A program made the position numbers and the translations under genes. A DNA stretch of 64,000 nt. Source: Hippophae tibetana (lineage: Eukaryota > Streptophyta > Magnoliopsida > Rosales > Elaeagnaceae). The notes under the pieces are model-generated. The model searched no databases. It was not told the origin of the DNA and was given only the letters and a program-made list of their open reading frames with translations. Shown here in pieces: positions 12,163 through 24,969 of the stretch. The stretch is from positions 105,965,816 to 106,029,815 of the forward strand of contig CM072801.1 of assembly GCA_037013495.1 (NCBI GenBank), given 5' to 3'. Numbering within the stretch: the first letter of the stretch is position 1; every line of letters begins with the position of its first letter.

Positions 12163-15100
12163 GATCAAATATTGGTTGAACGCCGAAAATAAAGAACATG
12201 AAAATGATACAGTGAATTAAAAGAAAAGTACGAAATGAAATGCAAATAAGAAAATTATGACAACAAAATCAAAAGAAAACAACAGACTTCTAGAAATATT
12301 TGTTTCTTTAATTGTTATTTGGACCAAAAGAATGCAAAAAACAATAAAATGGAAACCTTTAGTAAATCTAATATATTAAGATAGATATTCTATTTTGGGC
12401 AACCAAGGCTTCGATACCAAATGATACAGATCTTTTATGCGGACCATTTTGGAAACCATGCACTCAACGGAATGAGAAAGATTGAATTGCTAAGAACATG
12501 GTTAATATAATCAAATTTGAACAATTAAGAACACGATTATAAAACGACGCAAAAATGTGAGACCAAACTATTACACTTCAGAAAGTAGTGTAAGCGATGG
12601 TATTTGGGTTCTAAAAAGTGGACAACTGAACTATTTTTGACTTTATGTTTTTGCAATTTGAAATAAGTTTAGATTTGATATTTTATTATAGTCGTTTTGA
12701 TCTATGACTTAAAAGTTATAACAATTTAAAGTTGGAACCTCAATATATAATTTCTTTTTTTTTTAAATTACGAACTCCAGAAATTTTGTTGTTTTTTATT
12801 GAGGAGCAAAGATAGGTTTAACACCGAAAACAAAGAACAGGAAAATGATACAATGAATTAAAAGAAAAGTACGAAATGAAATGCAAATAAGAAAACTATG
12901 ATAACAAAAACAAAAGAAAACAACAGACTTGTAGAAATAGTTGTTTCTTAAATTGTGATTGGGACAAAAAGAATGAAAAAAACAATAAAATGGAAACGTT
13001 TAGTAAATCTAATATATTAAGATAGATATTCTATTTTGGGCAACCAAGGCTTCGATACCAAATGATACGGATCTTTTATGGGGACCATTTTGGAAACCAT
13101 GCACTCAACGGAATGAGAAAGATTGAATTGCTAAGAACATGGTTAATATAATCAAATTTGAACAATTAAGAACACGATTAGAAAACCACGCAAAAATGTG
13201 AGACCAAACTATTACACTTCGGAAAGTAGTGTAAGCGACGGTATTTGGATTCTAAAAAGTGGACAACTGAACTTTTTTTTACTTTATGTTTTTGCAAATT
13301 GAAATGAGTTTAGATTTGATATTTTATAATAGTTGTTTTGATGTATAACTTAAAAGTTATAACAGTTTAAGGTTGGAAACTCAATAAATAATTTCTTTTT
13401 TTTTAATTATGAACTCTAGAAATTTTGTTGTTTTTTATTCAGGATCAAAGATTGGTTAAACGCCGAAAACAAAGAACTAGAAAATGATACAGTGAATTAA
13501 AAGAAAAGTACGAAATGAAATGCAAATAAGAAAACTATGACAACAAAATCAAAAGAAAAAAACAGACTTGTAGAAATAGTTGTTTCTTTAATTGTGATTG
13601 GGACCAAAAGAATGAAAAAAACAATAAAATGGAAACCTTTAGTAAATCTAATATATTAAGATAGATATTCTATTTTGGGCAACCAAGGCTTTGATACAAA
13701 TTGATACGGATCTTTTATGCGGACCATTTTGGAAACCATGCACTCAAAGGAATGAGAAAGATTGAATTGCTAAGAAAATGGTTAATATAATCAAATTTGA
13801 ACAATTAAGAACACGATTAGAAAACCACGCAAAAATGTGAGACCAAACTATTACACTTCAGAAAGTAGTGTAAGCGACGGTATTTGGGTTCTAAAAAGTG
13901 GACAACTGAACTTTTTTTTACTTTATGTTTTTGCAAATTGAAATGAGTTTAGATTTGATATTTTATAATAGTCGTTTTGATGTATGATTTAAAAGTTATA
14001 ACAGTTTAAAGTTGGAACCTCATTAAATAATTTCTTTTTTTTTTAAATTACGAACTCCAGAAATTTTGTTGTTTTTTATTCAGGATCAAAGATAGGTTGA
14101 ACGCCGAAAACAAAGAATAGGAAAATGATACATTGAATTAAAAGAAAAGTACGAAATGAAATGCAAATAAGAAAACCATGACAACAAAATCAAAAGAAAA
14201 CAACAGACTTGTAGAAATATTTGTTTCTTTAATTGTGATTTGGACCAAAAGAATGCAAAAAACAATAAAATGGAAACCTTTAGTAAATCTAATATATTAA
14301 GATAGATATTCTATTTTGGGCAACCAAGGCTTCGATTACAAATGATACGGATCTTTTATGCGGACCATTTTGGAAACCATGCACTCAACGGAATGAGAAA
14401 GATTGAATTGCTAAGAACATGGTTAATATAATCAAATTTGAACAATTAAGAACACGATTAGAAAACCACGCAAAAATGTGAGACCAAACTATTAGAGTGG
14501 GAAAGTAGTGTAAGCGATGGAATTTGGGTTCTAAAAAGTGGACAACTGAACTATTTTTTACTTTATGTGTTTGCAAATTGAAATGAGTTTAGATTTGATA
14601 CTTTATAATAGTCGTTTTGTTGTATGACTTAAAAGTTATAACAGTTTAAAGTTGGAACCTCGATAAATAATTTCTTTTTTTTTAAATTACGAACTCCAGA
14701 AATTTTGTTGTTTTTTATTGAGGAGCAAAGATAGGTTTAACACCGAAAACAAAGAACAGGAAAATGATACAATGAATTAAAAGAAAAGTACGAAATGAAA
14801 TGCAAATAAGAAAACTATGATAACAAAAACAAAAGAAAACAACAGACTTGTAGAAATAGTTGTTTCTTAAATTGTGATTGGGACAAAAAGAATGAAAAAA
14901 ACAATAAAATGGAAACGTTTAGTAAATCTAATATATTAAGATAGATATTCTATTTTGGGCAACCAAGGCTTCGATACCAAATGATACGGATCTTTTATGG
15001 GGACCATTTTGGAAACCATGCACTCAACGGAATGAGAAAGATTGAATTGCTAAGAACATGGTTAATATAATCAAATTTGAACAATTAAGAATACGATTAG

Positions 15101-16000
15101 AAAACCACGCAAAAATGTGAGACCAAACTATTACACTTCGGAAAGTAGTGTAAGCGACGGTATTTGGATTCTAAAAAGTGGACAACTGAACTTTTTTTTA
15201 CTTTATGTTTTTGCAAATTGAAATGAGTTTAGATTTGATATTTTATAATAGTCGTTTTGATGTATGACTTAAAAGTTATAACACTTTAAGGTTGGAACCT
15301 CAATAAATAATTTCTTTTTTTTTAATTTCGAACTCTAGAAATTTTGTTGTTTTTTATTCAGGATCAAAGATTGGTTGAACGCAGAAAACAAAGAACAGGA
15401 AAATGATACAGTGAATTAAAAGCAAAGTACGAAACGAAATGCAAATAAGAAAATTATGACAACAAAATCAAAAGAAAACAACAGACTTGTAGAAATATTT
15501 GTTTCTTTAATTGTGATTGGGACCAAAAGAATGCAAAAAACAATAAAATGGAAACCTTTAGTAAATCTAATATATTAAGATAGATATTCTATTTTGGGCA
15601 ACCAAGGCTTCGATACAAAATGATACGGATCTTTTATGCGGACCATTTTGGAAACCATGCACTCAAAGGAATGAGAAAGATTGAATTGCTAAGAACATGG
15701 TTAATATAATCAAATTTGAAGAATTAAGAACACGATTATAAAACCACGCAAAAATGTGACACCAAACTATTATACTTCGGAAAGTAGTGTAAGCGATGGT
15801 ATTTGGGTTCTAAAAAGTGGATAACTGAACTATTTTTGACTTTATGTTTTTGCAAATTGAAATGAGTTTAGATTTGATATTTTATAATAGTCGTTTTGAT
15901 GTATGACTTAAAAGTTATTACAGTTTAAAGTTGGAACCTCAATACATAATTTCTTTTTTTTAAATTACGAACTCTAGAAATTTTTTTGTTTTTTATTCAA
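12163..16000. repeat. Decayed trimer block, monomers 20-25
   Basis: Monomers at 12163, 12804, 13443, 14084, 14723 and 15362. 12163 begins exactly like L member 1, so the L register continues for one more monomer. 12804 and 14723 are close copies 1,919 bases apart (GGTTTAACACCG, ATGATAACAAAAACAAAAG, TTCTTAAATTG). The first carries GTATAACTT and the second GTATGACTT. 13443 and 15362 share the 1,919 spacing but differ more. This is a trimer register with more divergence than L or M. Confidence 0.82.
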
Positions 16001-16654
16001 GATCAAAGATTGGTTGAACACCGAAAACAAAGAACATGAAAATGATACAGCGAATTAAAAGAAAAGTACGAAATGAAATGCAAATAACAAAATTATGACA
16101 ACAAAATTAAAAGAAAACAAAAGACTTGTAGAAATATTTGTTTCTTTAATTGTGATTTGGACCAAAAGAATGCAAAAAACAATAAAATGGAAACGTTTAG
16201 TAAATCGAAAATTCAAAAAATAGATATATTAAGAGAGATATACTATTTTGGACAACTAAGGCTACGATACCAAATGATACGGATCTTTTATGCCGAGCAT
16301 TTTGGAAACCATGATCTCAAAGGAATGAGAAAGATTGAATTGCTAAGAACATGGTTAATATAACCAAATTTGAACAATTAAGAACACGATTAGAAAACCA
16401 CGCAAAAATGTGAGACCAAACTATTAGAGTTGGAAAGTAGTGTAAGCGATGGAATTTGGGTTCTAAAAAGTGGACAACTGAACTATTTTTTACTTTATGT
16501 GTTTGCAAATTGAAATCAGTTTAGATTTGATATTTTATAATAGTCGTTTTGTTGTATGACTTAAAAGTTATAACAGTTTAAAGTTGGAACCTCGATAAAT
16601 AATTTCTTTTTTTTTAAATTACGAACTCCAGAAATTTTGTTGATTTTTATTGAG
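16001..16654. repeat. Long-class monomer with 15-base insert (654 bases)
   Basis: Between GTAAATC and ATATATTAAG it has GAAAATTCAAAAAATAG, about 15 bases more than the standard form. Other markers are AAATAACAAAATTATG, ATACTATTTTGG, GGCTACGATACC, TGCCGAGCATTTTGG and ATGATCTCAAAGG. The same marker set returns at 26885 and 30105, where it also carries a 14-base duplication that this copy lacks. This copy is therefore the apparent ancestral form of that lineage. Confidence 0.88.
16208..16222. repeat. 15-base length polymorphism defining long monomers
   Basis: Standard monomers read GTAAATCTAATATATTAAG. Long ones have about 15 extra A-rich bases (AAAATTCAAAAAATAG) between GTAAATC and ATATATTAAG. 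It is present at 5117, 16001, 26885, 30105, 31410, 32063, 43623 and in every P, Q and S monomer, including 42333, 53964, 57203 and 63043. The exact edges are ambiguous because the tract is A-rich. Confidence 0.8.
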
Positions 16655-17932
16655 GATCAAAGATAGGTTGAACGCCGAAAACAAAGAAAAGGAAAATGAT
16701 ACAATGAATTAAAAGAAAAGTACGAAATGAAATGCAAATAAGAAAATAATGACAACAAAATCTAAAGAAAACAATAGACTTGTAGAAATATTTGTTTCTT
16801 CAATTGTGATAAGGACCAAAAGAATGCAAAAAACAATAAAATGGAAACCTTTAGTAAATCTAATATATTAAGATAGATATTCTATTTTGGGCAACCAAGG
16901 CTTCGATACAAAATGATACAAATCTTTTATGCGGACCATTTTGTAAACCATGCACTCAAAGGAATGAGAAAGATTGAATTGCTAAGAACATGGTTAATAT
17001 AATCAAATTTGAACAATTAAGAACACGATTATAAAACCACACAAAAATGTGAGACCAAACTATTACACTTCGGAAAGTAGTGTAAGCGACGGTATTTGGG
17101 TTCTAAAAAGTGGACAACTGAACTATTTTTGACTTTATGTTTTTGCAATTTGAAATAAGTTTAGATTTGATATTTTATAATAGTCGTTTTGATGTATAAC
17201 TTAAAAGTTATAACAGTTTAAAGTTGGAACCTCAATAAATAATTTCTTTTTTTTAAATTATGAACTCTAGAAATTTTGTTGTTTTTTATTCAGGAGCAAA
17301 GATAGGTTGAACGCCGAAAACAAAGAACATGAAAATGATACAGTGAATTAAAAGAAAAGTACGAAATGAAATGAAAATAAGAAAACTATGACAACAAAAT
17401 CAAAAGAAAACAACTGACTTGTATAAATATTTGTTTCTTTAATTGTGATTGGGACCAAAAGAATGCAAAAAACAATAAAATGGAAACCTTTAGTAAATCT
17501 AATATATTAAGATAGATATTCTATTTTGGGCAACCAAGGCTTCGATACCAAATGATACCGATCTTTTATGCGGACCATTTTGGAAACCATGCACTCAAAG
17601 GAATGAGAAATATTGAATTGCTAAGAACATGGTTAATATAACCAAATTTGAACAATTAAGAACACGATTAGAAAACCACGCAAAAATGTGAGACCAAACT
17701 ATTAGAGTTGGAAAGTAGTGTAAGCGATGGAATTTGGGTTCTAAAAAGTGGACAACTGAACTATTTTTTACTTTATGTGTTTGCAAATTGAAATCAGTTT
17801 AGATTTGATATTTTATAATAGTCGTTTTGTTGTATGACTTAAAAGTTATAACAGTTTAAAGTTGGAACCTCGATAAATAATTTCTTTTTTTTTAAATTAC
17901 GAACTCCAGAAATTTTGTTGATTTTTATTGAG
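16655..17932. repeat. Dimer HOR copy 1 (1,278-base period)
   Basis: Monomers at 16655 and 17294 (639 each). The first has GAAAAGGAAAATG and TTGTAAACCATG, and the second has AACTGACTTGTATAAATA and GAGAAATATTGAATTG. The tail of the preceding monomer and the tail of 17294 also match (ATTAGAGTTGG, GAAATCAGTTTAG, TTTTGTTGTATGAC). The duplicated segment therefore really begins inside the 16001 monomer, near 16.36 kb. Confidence 0.88.
17195..17212. repeat. Inverted repeat TATAACTT-AA-AAGTTATA (example copy)
   Basis: Two perfect 8-base arms flank AA and run on into GTTATAAC, itself a palindrome. Most monomers have TATGACTT in the left arm, giving one mismatch. The perfect form is in M B-type monomers (for example near 20391), in R monomers and in a few others. 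Confidence 0.7.
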
Positions 17933-19213
17933 GATCAAAGATAGGTTGAACGCCGAAAACAAAGAAAAGGAAAATGATACAATGAATTAAAAGAAAAGTA
18001 CGAAATGAAATGCAAATAAGAAAATAATGACAACAAAATCTAAAGAAAACAATAGACTTGTAGAAATATTTGTTTCTTCAATTGTGATAAGGACCAAAAG
18101 AATGCAAAAAACAATAAAATGGAAACCTTTAGTAAATCTAATATATTAAGATAGATATTCTATTTTGGGCAACCAAGGCTTCGATACAAAATGATACAAA
18201 TCTTTTATGCGGACCATTTTGTAAACCATGCACTCAAAGGAATGAGAAAGATTGAATTGCTAAGAACATGGTTAATATAATCAAATTTGAACAATTAAGA
18301 ACACGATTATAAAACCACACAAAAATGTGAGACCAAACTATTACACTTCGGAAAGTAGTGTAAGCGACGGTATTTGGGTTCTAAAAAGTGGACAACTGAA
18401 CTATTTTTGACTTTATGTTTTTGCAATTTGAAATAAGTTTAGATTTGATATTTTATAATAGTCGTTTTGATGTATAACTTAAAAGTTATAACAGTTTAAA
18501 GTTGGAACCTCAATAAATAATTTCTTTTTTTTAAATTATGAACTCTAGAAATTTTGTTGTTTTTTATTCAGGAGCAAAGATAGGTTGAACGCCGAAAACA
18601 AAGAACATGAAAATGATACAGTGAATTAAAAGAAAAGTACGAAATGAAATGAAAATAAGAAAACTATGACAACAAAATCAAAAGAAAACAACTGACTTGT
18701 ATAAATATTTGTTTCTTTAATTGTGATTGGGACCAAAAGAATGCAAAAAACAATAAAATGGAAACCTTTAGTAAATCTAATATATTAAGATAGATATTCT
18801 ATTTTGGGCAACCAAGGCTTCGATACCAAATGATACCGATCTTTTATGCGGACCATTTTGGAAACCATGCACTCAAAGGAATGAGAAATATTGAATTGCT
18901 AAGTACATGGTTAATATAATCAAATTTGAAAAATTAAGAACACGATTAGAAAACCACGCAAAAATGTGAGACCAAACTATTAGAGTCGGAAAGTAGTGTA
19001 AGCGATGGAATTTGGGTTCCAAAAAGTGGACAACTGAACTATTTTTTACTTTATGTGTTTGCAAATTGAAATGAGTTTAGATTTGATATTTTATAATAGT
19101 CGTTTTGATGTATGACTTAAAAGTTATAACAGTTTAAAGTTGGAACCTTGATAAATAATTTCTTTTTTTTTAAATTACGAACTCCAGAAATTTTGTTGTT
19201 TTTTTTTTTTGAG
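17933..19213. repeat. Dimer HOR copy 2 and entry into M type
   Basis: Monomers at 17933 and 18572 repeat 16655 and 17294 at a spacing of 1,278. Identity holds up to about 18900, where CTAAGTACATGG replaces CTAAGAACATGG. The sequence then continues as the M-trimer C-type tail (ATTAGAGTCGG, GGGTTCCAAAAAG, CCTTGATAAATAATT, a long T-run). The monomer at 18572 is thus a recombinant, with a dimer-type head and an M-type tail. Confidence 0.87.
19199..19210. repeat. Length-variable T-run at an M-type monomer boundary
   Basis: Just before A-type heads the usual TTTTTTATT is a pure T-run. It is 12 bases here, 13 at 21118-21130, and 11 at 23038-23048, 24957-24967 and 5103-5113. It is 10 at 28178-28187. 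Length varies between otherwise near-identical copies, as expected from slippage or sequencing error. Confidence 0.85.
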
Positions 19214-21133
19214 GAGCAAAGATAGGTTGATAACCGAAAACAAAGAGCAGGAAAATGATACAGTGAATTAAAAGAAAAGTACGAAATGAAATTAAAATAA
19301 GAAAATAATGACAACAAAATCTAAAGAAAACAAAAGACTTGTAGAAATATTTGTTTCTTTAATTGTGATTTGGACCAAAAGAATGCAAAAAACAATAAAA
19401 TAGAAACCTTTAATAAATCTAATATATTAAGATAGATATTCTATTTTGGGACACCAAGGCTTCGATACCAAATGATACGGATCTTTTATGCGGACCATTT
19501 TGGAAACCATGCACTCAAAGCAATGAGAAAGATTGAATTGCTAAGTACATGGTTAATATAATCAAATTTGAACAATTAAGAATACGATTAGAAAACCACG
19601 CAAAAATGTGAGACCAAACTATTACACTTCGAAAGTAGTGTAAGCGACGGTATTTGGGTTCTAAAAAGTGGACAATTGAACTATTTTTTACTTTATGTTT
19701 TTGGCAATTGAAATGAGTTCAGATTTGATATTTTATAATAGTCGTTTTGATGTATGACTTAAAAGTTATAACACTTTAAGGTTGGAACCTCAATAAATAA
19801 TTTCTTTTTTTTTAATTTCGAACTCTAGAAATTTTGTTGTTTTTTATTCAGGATCAAAGATTGGTTGAACGCAGAAAACAAAGAACAGGAAAATGATACT
19901 GTGAATTAAAAGAAAAGTACGAAACGAAATGAAAATAAGAAAATTATGACAACAAAATCAAAAGAAAACAACAGACTTGTAGAAATATTTGTTTCTTTAA
20001 TTGTGATTGGGACCAAAAGAATGCAAAAAACAATAAAATGGAAACCTTTAGTAAATCTAATATATTAAGATAGATATTCTATTTTGGGCAACCAACGCTT
20101 CGATACAAAATGATACGGATCTTTTATGCGGACCATTTTGGAAACCATGCACTCAAAGGAATGAGAAAGATTGAATTGCTAAGAAAATGGTTAATATAAT
20201 CAAATTTGAACAATTAAGAACACGATTAGAAAACCACGCAAAAATGTGAGACCAAACTATTACACTTCGGAAAGTAGTGTAAGCGACGGTATTTGGATTT
20301 TAAAAAGTGGACAACTGAACTATTTTTGACATTATGTTTTTGCAAATTGAAATGAGTTTAGATATTATATTTTATAATAGTCGTTTTGATGTATAACTTA
20401 AAAGTTATAACAGTTTAAGGTTGGAACCTCAATAAATAATTTCTTTTTTTTTAATTATGAACTCTAGAAATTTTGTTGTTTTTTATTCAGGATCAAAGAT
20501 TGGTTGAACGCCGAAAACAAAGAACAGGAAAATGATACAGTGAATTAAAAGAAAAGTACGAAATGAAATGCAAATAAGAAAACTATGACAAAAAAATCAA
20601 AAGAAAACAACAGACTTGTAGAAATATTTGTTTCTTTAATTGTGATTGGGACCAAAAGAATGCAAAAAACAATAAAATGGAAACCTTTAGTAAATCTAAT
20701 ATATTAAGATAGATATTCTATTTTGGGCAACCAAGGCTTCGATACCAAATGATACCGATCTTTTATGCGGACCATTTTGGAAACCATGCACTCAAAGGAA
20801 TGAGAAATATTGAATTGCTAAGTACATGGTTAATATAATCAAATTTGAAAAATTAAGAACACGATTAGAAAACCACGCAAAAATGTGAGACCAAACTATT
20901 AGAGTCGGAAAGTAGTGTAAGCGATGGAATTTGGGTTCCAAAAAGTGGACAACTGAACTATTTTTTACTTTATGTGTTTGCAAATTGAAATGAGTTTAGA
21001 TTTGATATTTTATAATAGTCGTTTTGATGTATGACTTAAAAGTTATAACAGTTTAAAGTTGGAACCTTGATAAATAATTTCTTTTTTTTTAAATTACGAA
21101 CTCCAGAAATTTTGTTGTTTTTTTTTTTTTGAG
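19214..21133. repeat. M trimer HOR A-B-C, copy 1 (1,920 bases)
   Basis: A at 19214 (638) has GGTTGATAACCG, AATAGAAACC, GGGACACCAAGG and TTTTTGGCAATTG. B at 19852 (639) has GAACGCAGAAAAC, ATTTGGATTTTAAAAAG, TAGATATTATATTTTATA and the perfect TATAACTT dyad. C at 20491 (643) has GATACCGATC, GAGAAATATTG, ATTAGAGTCGG and CCTTGATAAATAATT. In A the AAAATAG change replaces the usual AAAATGG. Confidence 0.93.
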
Positions 21134-23051
21134 GAGCAAAGATAGGTTGATAACCGAAAACAAAGAGCAGGAAAATGATACAGTGAATTAAAAGAAAAGT
21201 ACGAAATGAAATTAAAATAAGAAAATAATGACAACAAAATCTAAAGAAAACAAAAGACTTGTAGAAATATTTGTTTCTTTAATTGTGATTTGGACCAAAA
21301 GAATGCAAAAAACAATAAAATAGAAACCTTTAATAAATCTAATATATTAAGATAGATATTCTATTTTGGGACACCAAGGCTTCGATACCAAATGATACGG
21401 ATCTTTTATGCGGACCATTTTGGAAACCATGCACTCAAAGCAATGAGAAAGATTGAATTGCTAAGTACATGGTTAATATAATCAAATTTGAACAATTAAG
21501 AATACGATTAGAAAACCACGCAAAAATGTGAGACCAAACTATTACACTTCGAAAGTAGTGTAAGCGACGGTATTTGGGTTCTAAAAAGTGGACAATTGAA
21601 CTATTTTTTACTTTATGTTTTTGGCAATTGAAATGAGTTCAGATTTGATATTTTATAATAGTCGTTTTGATGTATGACTTAAAAGTTATAACACTTTAAG
21701 GTTGGAACCTCAATAACTAATTTCTTTTTTTTTAATTTCGAACTCTAGAAATTTTGTTGTTTTTTATTCAGGATCAAAGATTGGTTGAACGCAGAAAACA
21801 AAGAACAGGAAAATGATACAGTGAATTAAAAGAAAAGTACGAAACGAAATGCAAATAAGAAAATTATGACAACAAAATCAAAAGAAAACAACAGACTTGT
21901 AGAAATATTTGTTTCTTTAATTGTGATTGGGACCAAAAGAATGCAAAAAACAATAAAATGGAAACCTTTAGTAAATCTAATATATTAAGATAGATATTCT
22001 ATTTTGGGCAACCAAGGCTTCGATACAAAATGATACGGATCTTTTATGCGGACCATTTTGGAAACCATGCACTCAAAGGAATGAGAAAGATTGAATTGCT
22101 AAGAAAATGGTTAATATAATCAAATTTGAACAATTAAGAACACGATTAGAAAACCACGCAAAAATGTGAGACCAAACTATTACACTTCGGAAAGTAGTGT
22201 AAGCGACGGTATTTGGATTTTAAAAAGTGGACAACTGAACTATTTTTGACATTATGTTTTTGCAAATTGAAATGAGTTTAGATATTATATTTTATAATAG
22301 TCGTTTTGATGTATAACTTAAAAGTTATAACAGTTTAAGGTTGGAACCTCAATAAATAATTTCTTTTTTTTTAATTATGAACTCTAGAAATTTTGTTGTT
22401 TTTTATTCAGGATCAAAGATTGGTTGAACGCCGAAAACAAAGAACAGGAAAATGATACAGTGAATTAAAAGAAAAGTACGAAATGAAATGCAAATAAGAA
22501 AACTATGACAAAAAAATCAAAAGAAAACAACAGACTTGTAGAAATATTTGTTTCTTTAATTGTGATTGGGACCAAAAGAATGCAAAAAACAATAAAATGG
22601 AAACCTTTAGTAAATCTAATATATTAAGATAGATATTCTATTTTGGGCAACCAAGGCTTCGATACCAAATGATACCGATCTTTTATGCGGACCATTTTGG
22701 AAACCATGCACTCAAAGGAATGAGAAATATTGAATTGCTAAGTACATGGTTAATATAATCAAATTTGAAAAATTAAGAACACGATTAGAAAACCACGCAA
22801 AAATGTGAGACCAAACTATTAGAGTCGGAAAGTAGTGTAAGCGATGGAATTTGGGTTCCAAAAAGTGGACAACTGAACTATTTTTTACTTTATGTGTTTG
22901 CAAATTGAAATGAGTTTAGATTTGATATTTTATAATAGTCGTTTTGATGTATGACTTAAAAGTTATAACAGTTTAAAGTTGGAACCTTGATAAATAATTT
23001 CTTTTTTTTTAAATTACGAACTCCAGAAATTTTGTTGTTTTTTTTTTTGAG
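21134..23051. repeat. M trimer HOR A-B-C, copy 2 (1,918 bases)
   Basis: Monomers at 21134, 21772 and 22411 (638, 639, 641), almost identical to copy 1. Visible differences are CAATAACTAATTTC near 21711 and the length of the T-run at the monomer boundaries. Confidence 0.93.
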
Positions 23052-24969
23052 GAGCAAAGATAGGTTGATAACCGAAAACAAAGAGCAGGAAAATGATACA
23101 GTGAATTAAAAGAAAAGTACGAAATGAAATTAAAATAAGAAAATAATGACAACAAAATCTAAAGAAAACAAAAGACTTGTAGAAATATTTGTTTCTTTAA
23201 TTGTGATTTGGACCAAAAGAATGCAAAAAACAATAAAATAGAAACCTTTAATAAATCTAATATATTAAGATAGATATTCTATTTTGGGACACCAAGGCTT
23301 CGATACCAAATGATACGGATCTTTTATGCGGACCATTTTGGAAACCATGCACTCAAAGCAATGAGAAAGATTGAATTGCTAAGTACATGGTTAATATAAT
23401 CAAATTTGAACAATTAAGAATACGATTAGAAAACCACGCAAAAATGTGAGACCAAACTATTACACTTCCAAAGTAGTGTAAGCGACGGTATTTGGGTTCT
23501 AAAAAGTGGACAATTGAACTATTTTTTACTTTATGTTTTTGGCAATTGAAATGAGTTCAGATTTGATATTTTATAATAGTCGTTTTGATGTATGACTTAA
23601 AAGTTATAACACTTTAAGGTTGGAACCTCAATAAATAATTTCTTTTTTTTAAATTTCAAACTCTAGAAATTTTGTTGTTTTTTATTCAGGATCAAAGATT
23701 GGTTGAACGCAGAAAACAAAGAACAGGAAAATGATACAGTGAATTAAAAGAAAAGTACGAAACGAAATGCAAATAAGAAAATTATGACAACAAAATCAAA
23801 AGAAAACAACAGACTTGTAGAAATATTTGTTTCTTTAATTGTGATTGGGACCAAAAGAATGCAAAAAACAATAAAATGGAAACCTTTAGTAAATCTAATA
23901 TATTAAGATAGATATTCTATTTTGGGCAACCAAGGCTTCGATACAAAATGATACGGATCTTTTATGCGGACCATTTTGGAAACCATGCACTCAAAGGAAT
24001 GAGAAAGATTGAATTGCTAAGAAAATGGTTAATATAATCAAATTTGAACAATTAAGAACACGATTAGAAAACCACGCAAAAATGTGAGACCAAACTATTA
24101 CACTTCGGAAAGTAGTGTAAGCGACGGTATTTGGATTTTAAAAAGTGGACAACTGAACTATTTTTGACATTATGTTTTTGCAAATTGAAATGAGTTTAGA
24201 TATTATATTTTATAATAGTCGTTTTGATGTATAACTTAAAAGTTATAACAGTTTAAGGTTGGAACCTCAATAAATAATTTCTTTTTTTTTTAATTATGAA
24301 CTCTAGAAATTTTGTTGTTTTTTATTCAGGATCAAAGATTGGTTGAACGCCGAAAACAAAGAACAGGAAAATGATACAGTGAATTAAAAGAAAAGTACGA
24401 AATGAAATGCAAATAAGAAAACTATGACAAAAAAATCAAAAGAAAACAACAGATTGTAGAAATATTTGTTTCTTTAATTGTGATTGGGACCAAAAGAATG
24501 CAAAAAACAATAAAATGGAAACCTTTAGTAAATCTAATATATTAAGATAGATATTCTATTTTGGGCAACCAAGGCTTCGATACCAAATGATACCGATCTT
24601 TTATGCGGACCATTTTGGAAACCATGCACTCAAAGGAATGAGAAATATTGAATTGCTAAGTACATGGTTAATATAATCAAATTTGAAAAATTAAGAACAC
24701 GATTAGAAAACCACGCAAAAATGTGAGACCAAAACTATTAGAGTCGGAAAGTAGTGTAAGCGATGGAATTTGGGTTCCAAAAAGTGGACAACTGAACTAT
24801 TTTTTACTTTATGTGTTTGCAAATTGAAATGAGTTTAGATTTGATATTTTATAATAGTCGTTTTGATGTATGACTTAAAAGTTATAACAGTTTAAAGTTG
24901 GAACCTTGATAAATAATTTCTTTTTTTTTAAATTACGAACTCCAGAAATTTTGTTGTTTTTTTTTTTAG
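23052..24969. repeat. M trimer HOR A-B-C, copy 3 (1,918 bases)
   Basis: Monomers at 23052, 23690 and 24330 (638, 640, 640). Private changes include CACTTCCAAAGTAG near 23464, ATTTCAAACTCTAG near 23654, ACAGATTGTAG (two bases lost) near 24451 and CCAAAACTATTAG near 24729. Confidence 0.92.

Noticed and set aside
16157..16363. 68-codon plus-strand frame in long-class monomers (also 27055, 30275)
   Set aside because: The 15-base insert happens to bring frames together and remove a stop. The same frame is closed in standard monomers, so no coding constraint is evident.
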